A stretch of DNA of 7,826 bases from Microbacteriaceae bacterium. GTDB taxonomy: Bacteria; Actinomycetota; Actinomycetes; Actinomycetales; Microbacteriaceae. Numbering within the stretch: the first letter of the stretch is position 1; every line of letters begins with the position of its first letter. A program made the translations under genes and the position numbers. The DNA is taken from the NCBI GenBank assembly GCA_025464125.1, contig JAODLU010000079.1, forward strand, positions 1-7,826, read 5' to 3'. A model generated the notes under the pieces. It worked only from the letters and a program-made list of their open reading frames with translations, ran no database searches and had not been told where the DNA came from. Positions 4,794 through 7,826 of this stretch are shown here, piece after piece.

Positions 4794-4817
4794 GCCCCTA
4801 GCGGGGCAGCATGCCCC
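4794..4817. terminator. Overlapping short hairpins at the LLM gene stop codon
   Basis: GCCCC (4794-4798), loop TAGC, GGGGC (4803-4807) brackets the stop codon of the LLM gene. GGGGCA (4803-4808), GCA, TGCCCC (4812-4817) is a second perfect hairpin that shares the same GGGGC arm. The two are mutually exclusive, and both arms also match those of the large inverted repeat upstream. A role at the 3' end of the msrA and LLM transcripts is inferred. Confidence 0.4.
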
Positions 4818-5865
4818 TGAGCGCCTCGACCTGTTCGAGGCGCTCGTCTGCTGTGCCATCCATTCCGGAGATGGACACCGTGGTTACGCCAGCGTGCAGC
4901 AGGGCAGCGACCCTCTCCCGCACCTGGGACTCCGTGCCTATAAGTGAGGTGCCGCGAACCAGGTCCTCGGGCACTGCCTCGATCGCTTCGGCCTTCCGAC
5001 CGCTGAGGAACAGTTCCTGGATCACCTTCGCCTCGTCTGCGAACCCATAGCGCTCGGCGAGGTCGGTGTAGAAGTTGGCACCTTTGGCGCCCATGCCGCC
5101 TACGTAGAGCGCAACTTTGCCGCGATACGCCGCGAGTGCCTGGTCTGGGTCGTCTCCGATGTAGAGCGGCATCGCCGCGATGATGTCGAGCGCACCAAGT
5201 GCGGGGTCGCGCTTGGCGAGGCCTTTCTGCAGGGCTTCGCCCCAGGCTTCGCCAGCACGTTCGGGGTAGAAGAAGATCGGCTGCCATCCGTTGCCGATCT
5301 CAGCCGCCTGCGCCACTGCAAGAGGCGTGAGAGCTGCGATGGAGATCGGGATGGATTCCCGCACCGGACGGTTGACGAGCTTGATGGGCTTACCGAGCCC
5401 TTTGCCGCCCTCGCGAAGCGGCGAGTGGTAGAACTTGCCGTCGAAGTCGAGTGGTTCCCGTTTCCACACGATGCGGCAGATCTCAACGTTCTCGCGGATA
5501 CGGCCCAGCGGCGAATCGAAAGGAACGCCGTGGAAGCCTTCGACCACCTGCCCGCCCGACGGCCCGATGCCCAGCTCGAACCGTCCGCCGGAGACCGAGT
5601 CGAGGCCCGCTGCCGTCATCGCGAGCAGTGCGGGAGTGCGGGAGTAGATGGGCAGGATGCCCGAGGCGAGCGACATCGTCTTCGTGACAGCCGCGAGGTA
5701 GCCGAGCCGCGACACGGCATCGAATGAATACGCTTCTGCGACCGTTACGAGGTCCACTCCGGCCTTCTCGTATTCGACAACCTGGGGCACGGCCTCTGCG
5801 AAATCGACCTCGTAGCTGATGGTGATTCCGAGGCGAGCGGTTCGGGACGGCGGTGTGAGCTCCAT
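4798..5865 (-). CDS. LLM-class (luciferase-like) flavin/F420-dependent oxidoreductase
   Basis: A 355-residue TIM-barrel enzyme of the bacterial luciferase-like family, normal in length. Landmarks in order: first strand RLGITISYEV (11-20); GVDLVTVAEAYSFDAVSRLG (36-55), which holds the second and third barrel elements; LASGILPIYSRTPALLAMTA (66-85), which includes the segment that carries the non-prolyl cis peptide in this family; SGGRFELGIGPSGGQVVEGF (92-111); then GRIRENVEICR. The C-terminal part ends with the ALLHAGVTTVSISGMDG strand. Members use F420H2 or reduced FMN to reduce or oxygenate varied substrates, and it resembles the F420-dependent actinobacterial type. Cofactor and substrate cannot be fixed from sequence. 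I chose ATG 5865, not the upstream in-frame ATG 5964, because the extra 33 residues are low-complexity and TAATGT lies 7 bases before 5865. The gene diverges from the ssb paralog. Confidence 0.92.
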   Translation of the reverse strand: MELTPPSRTARLGITISYEVDFAEAVPQVVEYEKAGVDLVTVAEAYSFDAVSRLGYLAAVTKTMSLASGILPIYSRTPALLAMTAAGLDSVSGGRFELGIGPSGGQVVEGFHGVPFDSPLGRIRENVEICRIVWKREPLDFDGKFYHSPLREGGKGLGKPIKLVNRPVRESIPISIAALTPLAVAQAAEIGNGWQPIFFYPERAGEAWGEALQKGLAKRDPALGALDIIAAMPLYIGDDPDQALAAYRGKVALYVGGMGAKGANFYTDLAERYGFADEAKVIQELFLSGRKAEAIEAVPEDLVRGTSLIGTESQVRERVAALLHAGVTTVSISGMDGTADERLEQVEALRGMLPR

Positions 5866-5872
5866 GCTTGTC

Positions 5873-5878
5873 ACATTA
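5873..5878 (-). promoter_or_regulatory. -10 element for the LLM oxidoreductase gene (leaderless)
   Basis: On the minus strand TAATGT (5878 to 5873) is followed by 7 bases and then ATG 5865, which places the transcription start at the start codon. No Shine-Dalgarno is seen in the gap and the -35 region is poor. This agrees with 5865, not 5964, as the start. Confidence 0.5.
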
Positions 5879-5997
5879 CCGGCCTGCCATGTTGGCCCGG
5901 CTGCACGGCCACTCCTCCCGCACCGTGTGAGGCGACCCCATTCCCCAGTGGTCGGCCGCGGCATCCACAGTTAGCTGGCTGTCGGCACACTCATGCC

Positions 5998-6510
5998 ATG
6001 ACTGACACCATCACCCTCTCAGGCCTTGTGGCCACCGCCCCCAGGCACCTCGTTACCAGCGAAGGTTTGCCGATCACGAGCTTCAGGCTCGCCTCAACCC
6101 AGCGCCGTTTCGACCGATCCCAGGAGCGGTGGGTAGACGGCGACACCAACTGGTACACGATCACCGCCTTTCGGCAGCTCGCGATGAACGTCGCGGGCTG
6201 CGTAGTGAAAGGCGATCGCGTCATCGCTACGGGCAGGTTGCGCATTCGGGAGTGGTCTACTGGCGAGAAGGCGGGAACAACCATCGAGGTCGACGCCGAT
6301 GCCATCGGTCCCGACCTCACCTGGGGCACCGCCCCATTCACCCGCAGCATCTCCGCCGCGATCGCAGGCGAGAGCGCCGCAGAGCAACGCCCAGAGAGTG
6401 AGCAGCACCCAGAGGCCGAACAAAGCATGGCAGCTGAGGCGGCCGAGGTAATGGACGAGACCGCAGCTTTTGGGGCCGAAGCTGAGCGAAGCCTGCCAGT
6501 GCCGTTCTAA
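5998..6510 (+). CDS. ssb: Single-stranded DNA-binding protein paralog
   Basis: A 170-residue protein with an N-terminal OB-fold (about residues 3-108): TITLSGLVATAPRHLVTSEG, ITSFRLASTQRRFDR, then DTNWYTITAFRQLAMNV, with aromatic residues W45, W52, Y53 and F58 in the ssDNA-stacking region, and KGDRVIATGRLRIREW. The tail from about 118 is acidic, Glu/Ala-rich and disordered, with short PE(S/A)EQ repeats. It ends SLPVPF. Canonical SSB ends in an acidic D-D-D-I-P-F tip that recruits repair and replication proteins; here only the final P-F is kept and the local acidity is lost. The main actinobacterial ssb sits between rpsF and rpsR, so this lone copy is probably a second, specialised SSB. It starts at ATG 5998 with no clear ribosome-binding site or promoter. 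The lipoprotein gene follows 76 bases downstream on the same strand. Confidence 0.9.
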   Translation: MTDTITLSGLVATAPRHLVTSEGLPITSFRLASTQRRFDRSQERWVDGDTNWYTITAFRQLAMNVAGCVVKGDRVIATGRLRIREWSTGEKAGTTIEVDADAIGPDLTWGTAPFTRSISAAIAGESAAEQRPESEQHPEAEQSMAAEAAEVMDETAAFGAEAERSLPVPF

Positions 6511-6519
6511 TTTTTGGCA

Positions 6520-6597
6520 GAACTGCCCATCCCCATAGACTCAATTGGACCTGACGCGGATGCGACGGGCCGGAGGGGTTTCGGCGATGGGCAGTTC
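6520..6597 (+). promoter_or_regulatory. 12-bp inverted repeat that can sequester the lipoprotein start codon
   Basis: GAACTGCCCATC (6520-6531) is the exact reverse complement of GATGGGCAGTTC (6586-6597), which contains the ATG of the lipoprotein gene at 6587. In a transcript reading through from ssb these arms can pair and hide the start codon, with the Shine-Dalgarno (6572-6578) in the loop. A competing hairpin, GGCA-GAAC-TGCC (6516-6527), uses part of the left arm. A promoter lying between the arms would give a transcript without the left arm. Confidence 0.5.
6536..6541 (+). promoter_or_regulatory. Possible -10 element for the lipoprotein gene
   Basis: TAGACT (6536-6541) fits TANNNT in the ssb-lipoprotein gap. 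The transcription start would be near 6548, giving a leader of about 39 bases with the GGAGGGG ribosome-binding site. The -35 region is unconvincing. It lies between the two arms of the 12-bp inverted repeat. Confidence 0.4.
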
Positions 6598-7066
6598 CAG
6601 GATGCTCGCGGTAGCCATTCCCGCGGCGATAGCGCTGGCACTGCTAGCCGGATGCGTTGCGCAGCCCGTGGCTAAGCCAACCGGCTCCGCAACACCGACC
6701 GCGACCACATCTGCGGCCCCGGTTCCAGCCGCGGATCCGACCCACGAGCCAGGCGGCACTGCGCAGGCCAACCTGCCGTACTTCGATCTTGTGAACAACA
6801 AGCTTTTCGCGGCAAATGGGTCTGCAGACGGCAAGACGATCATCGACAACCTTGTGTCCGCCGGCTTCGCAAAAGAAGACATGCAGCTGACGCCAGACAA
6901 GACCTCGATCGGAGTCGGCGCCGACTCTGTGCTGTTCGCAGTGCACATCGGCGACTATTGCCTGCTCGGCCAGCACGGTGGGGGCGGCTACACGAGTTCG
7001 ATCGCGAAGGCCATCTCCACCGGTGGTCCATGCCTGGTTGGCAAGACCCGCGCCATCGACTGGTAA
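6587..7066 (+). CDS. Secreted lipoprotein, DUF6993-like
   Basis: A 159-residue exported lipoprotein. Residues 1-22 form a signal peptide (MGSSR, then the hydrophobic core MLAVAIPAAIALALL) ending in the lipobox LLAGC with lipidated Cys23. A Thr/Ala/Pro-rich linker (about 24-60) leads to a folded domain: NLPYFDLVNNKLFAANGSAD, then IIDNLVSAGFAKEDMQLTPD, DSVLFAVHIGDYC and PCLVGKTRAIDW. Cys125 and Cys149 probably form a disulfide outside the cell. The domain matches what I recall of DUF6993, an actinobacterial domain of unknown function. ATG 6587 is chosen because GGAGGGG (6572-6578) lies 8 bases upstream and the signal peptide then has normal proportions. TTG 6545 or ATG 6560 would give a longer n-region. 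It shows its own possible promoter and an inverted repeat that could mask its start. Confidence 0.85.
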   Translation: MGSSRMLAVAIPAAIALALLAGCVAQPVAKPTGSATPTATTSAAPVPAADPTHEPGGTAQANLPYFDLVNNKLFAANGSADGKTIIDNLVSAGFAKEDMQLTPDKTSIGVGADSVLFAVHIGDYCLLGQHGGGGYTSSIAKAISTGGPCLVGKTRAIDW

Positions 7067-7090
7067 CGAACCGGTCTCTTGGTAGCCGTT

Positions 7091-7122
7091 CGGTTACGGT
7101 AACCGCTCAGTTACGGTACACT
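7091..7122 (+). promoter_or_regulatory. ArsR-type operator and promoter of the SRPBCC-arsR operon
   Basis: CGGTTAC-G-GTAACCG (7091-7105) is a perfect 7-1-7 palindrome. Its core GTTACGGTA (7093-7101) recurs as a direct copy at 7110-7118, 17 bases downstream. The promoter is interleaved: TTACGG (7094-7099) at -35, a 17-base spacer, and TACACT (7117-7122) at -10, with a transcription start near 7129. A protein bound to both repeats would cover the whole promoter, which fits autorepression by the ArsR protein encoded downstream. The binding is inferred, not shown. Confidence 0.7.
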
Positions 7123-7149
7123 TCGTGCATCCAACCGAAGGAGCCACCA

Positions 7150-7578
7150 GTGCTGTCGTACGAAGCAACTAGTCATATCGCCGCGAAGCCTGATGATGTT
7201 TGGGCGGTACTGGTTGACGCCTCCAATTGGTCCACCTGGGATTCCGGGGTCGACTCGGTCGACGGCACGATTGCGTCAGACCAGAAGATCACGATCAGGG
7301 CCAGTGTCGCTGCTGGTCGCGCGTTCCCGGTGAAGGTGACAACGTTCGACCCGCCGCGGACCCTTGTTTTCACCGGCGGAATGCCGCTGGGCCTCTTCCG
7401 GGGAGTTCGCACCTATTCGCTGTCGGCCGATGGCGCTGGCACGGTCGTGCATATGCGTGAGGAATACAGCGGTCCGCTGCTCGGCGCGATTGGCAAATCG
7501 ATTCCAGACCTCGCACCGTCGTTCACCCAGTTTGTAGAGGGGCTGAAGAAGCGCGTGGAAGCAGGAGTCCAGGCGTGA
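7150..7578 (+). CDS. SRPBCC-domain (START/polyketide cyclase-like) protein
   Basis: A 142-residue cytoplasmic protein of the SRPBCC helix-grip fold. The first strand is LSYEATSHIAA, followed by the kink KPDDVWAVLVDASNWSTWDS (residues 14-33), the typical helix pair with W-x-x-W aromatic residues. Antiparallel strands follow (GTIASDQKITIRA, PVKVTTFDPPRTLVF, GVRTYSLSADGAGTVVHMRE). The long C-terminal helix is APSFTQFVEGLKKRVEAG, which closes a hydrophobic ligand cavity. The ligand is unknown. GTG 7150 is chosen, although the frame is open further upstream, because AAGGAG (7138-7143) lies 6 bases before it and the fold begins right there. Its TGA overlaps the GTG of the next gene by 4 bases (GTGA), so it is translationally coupled to an ArsR regulator. 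Pairs of ArsR and SRPBCC proteins are common in actinobacteria. Confidence 0.92.
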   Translation: MLSYEATSHIAAKPDDVWAVLVDASNWSTWDSGVDSVDGTIASDQKITIRASVAAGRAFPVKVTTFDPPRTLVFTGGMPLGLFRGVRTYSLSADGAGTVVHMREEYSGPLLGAIGKSIPDLAPSFTQFVEGLKKRVEAGVQA

Positions 7579-7826
7579 GTAGCGCACCTCTCGCCGGCGA
7601 CCCTTTCGAGGCTCTCGGCGATGCCAACCGCCGGGAAATTTTGAGGCTCCTCGGAACGGGCGAGCAGTCCGTGCAGCAACTGGCTGACGAGCTGCCCATC
7701 AGCCGCCCCGCAGTTTCGCGGCATCTCAGGCTGCTGGGCGAGGCCGGTCTCGTGTCGAGCGAGCAGCGTGGAACCCGGCAGATCTACCAGCTGCAGGAAC
7801 AGGGCGTGCGCGCCGTGCAGGCCTAC
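7575..7826 (+). CDS. ArsR-family winged-helix regulator (3' end outside window)
   Basis: The 84 visible residues contain a complete ArsR DNA-binding core: DPFEALGDANRREILRLLG (9-27) is the first helix with the family-typical ALGDxxRREIL. SVQQLADELPISRPAVSRHLRLLGEAGLV (32-60) is the helix-turn-helix, and SSEQRGTRQIYQL (61-73) is the wing. The ELCVC-type metal-binding box found in the recognition region of arsenic or cadmium sensors is absent; the equivalent stretch is QSVQQLADEL. It is therefore probably a non-metal ArsR of the SdpR/PagR-like kind, often paired with SRPBCC proteins. It starts with GTG 7575 inside the stop of the SRPBCC gene (GTGA overlap). The likely target is the palindrome at 7091-7105. 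The C-terminal helix that completes the dimer lies beyond the window. Confidence 0.94.
   Translation, partial: MSSAPLAGDPFEALGDANRREILRLLGTGEQSVQQLADELPISRPAVSRHLRLLGEAGLVSSEQRGTRQIYQLQEQGVRAVQAY

Noticed and set aside
4400..5287. A 295-codon minus-strand open frame overlapping msrA and the LLM gene
   Set aside because: It overlaps two well-supported genes in another frame, is Arg-rich and shows no recognisable domain or ribosome-binding site.
5866..5964. Longer LLM oxidoreductase starting at ATG 5964
   Set aside because: The extra 33 residues are basic and low-complexity, the barrel starts right after 5865, and a -10 element lies 7 bases before 5865.
6493..6527. Intrinsic terminator after ssb (T-run plus GGCA/TGCC hairpin)
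   Set aside because: The T-run (6511-6515) comes before the hairpin on the plus strand, the wrong order for an intrinsic terminator. On the minus strand the hairpin is followed by A residues.
6545..6586. TTG 6545 or ATG 6560 as the lipoprotein start
   Set aside because: GGAGGGG at 6572-6578 is correctly spaced for ATG 6587, and the longer forms give an oversized n-region for a lipoprotein signal peptide.
6958..7149. Upstream extension of the SRPBCC protein to 6958
   Set aside because: It would overlap the lipoprotein gene and the operator. The fold starts at GTG 7150, which has an ideal AAGGAG.
1..7826. CRISPR arrays, insertion sequences, integrases, toxin-antitoxin or phage-defence genes
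   Set aside because: No spaced repeat array, transposase, recombinase or recognisable defence domain was seen in either strand. The tRNA is not followed by an integrase gene, and I saw no second copy of its 3' end.

Overview
The window looks like ordinary chromosome of a GC-rich actinobacterium, most likely of the family Microbacteriaceae. The evidence is the high-GC codon use, frequent GTG starts (five of thirteen genes), a CarD that closely resembles the mycobacterial protein, an SCO4848-family small membrane protein, and several small proteins that resemble ones I recall from that family. I see no insertion sequence, phage, CRISPR array or plasmid function. The family calls come from reading the sequence, not from a search.

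Layout. 1-677 (minus strand): a MarR repressor overlaps by one base the start of an MFS efflux transporter. The transporter frame breaks after 46 codons, near the left edge. A palindromic operator and two back-to-back promoters lie at 684-733. 740-1552 (plus): a probable small operon of an SCO4848-family membrane protein, an acidic 91-residue protein and a CEPC thioredoxin-fold protein. 1648-2157 (plus): carD. 2191-2263 (plus): tRNA-Arg(UCU), followed after one base by the GTG start of a two-domain EthD-like protein (2265-2906). 2947-3886 (minus): a one-TM membrane protein and an 80-residue hypothetical protein. 4118-4645 (plus): msrA, convergent with an LLM-class flavin oxidoreductase (4798-5865, minus) across a cluster of inverted repeats. 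5998-7066 (plus): an SSB paralog and a DUF6993-like lipoprotein. 7150-7826 (plus): an SRPBCC-domain protein whose stop overlaps the start of an ArsR regulator cut off by the right edge.

How the genes work together. Two autoregulated modules frame the window: MarR plus efflux pump on the left, and SRPBCC plus ArsR on the right. Each has a clear palindrome overlapping its promoter. MsrA, the thioredoxin-like protein and possibly the LLM oxidoreductase are redox or repair functions, but nothing shows they form one system. CarD is a core RNA polymerase regulator.

Most interesting signals. (a) Four genes have a TANNNT -10 element exactly 6 or 7 bases before the start codon, which predicts leaderless mRNAs. 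(b) The tRNA acceptor stem contains a GGAGG that could also serve as the ribosome-binding site of the gene starting one base after the tRNA. (c) A perfect 12-base inverted repeat could hide the lipoprotein start codon only in transcripts reading through from ssb. (d) A 7-1-7 palindrome with a 17-base-spaced repeat lies over the SRPBCC-ArsR promoter. (e) The MFS gene is disrupted at the left edge. I found no convincing undescribed multi-gene system.
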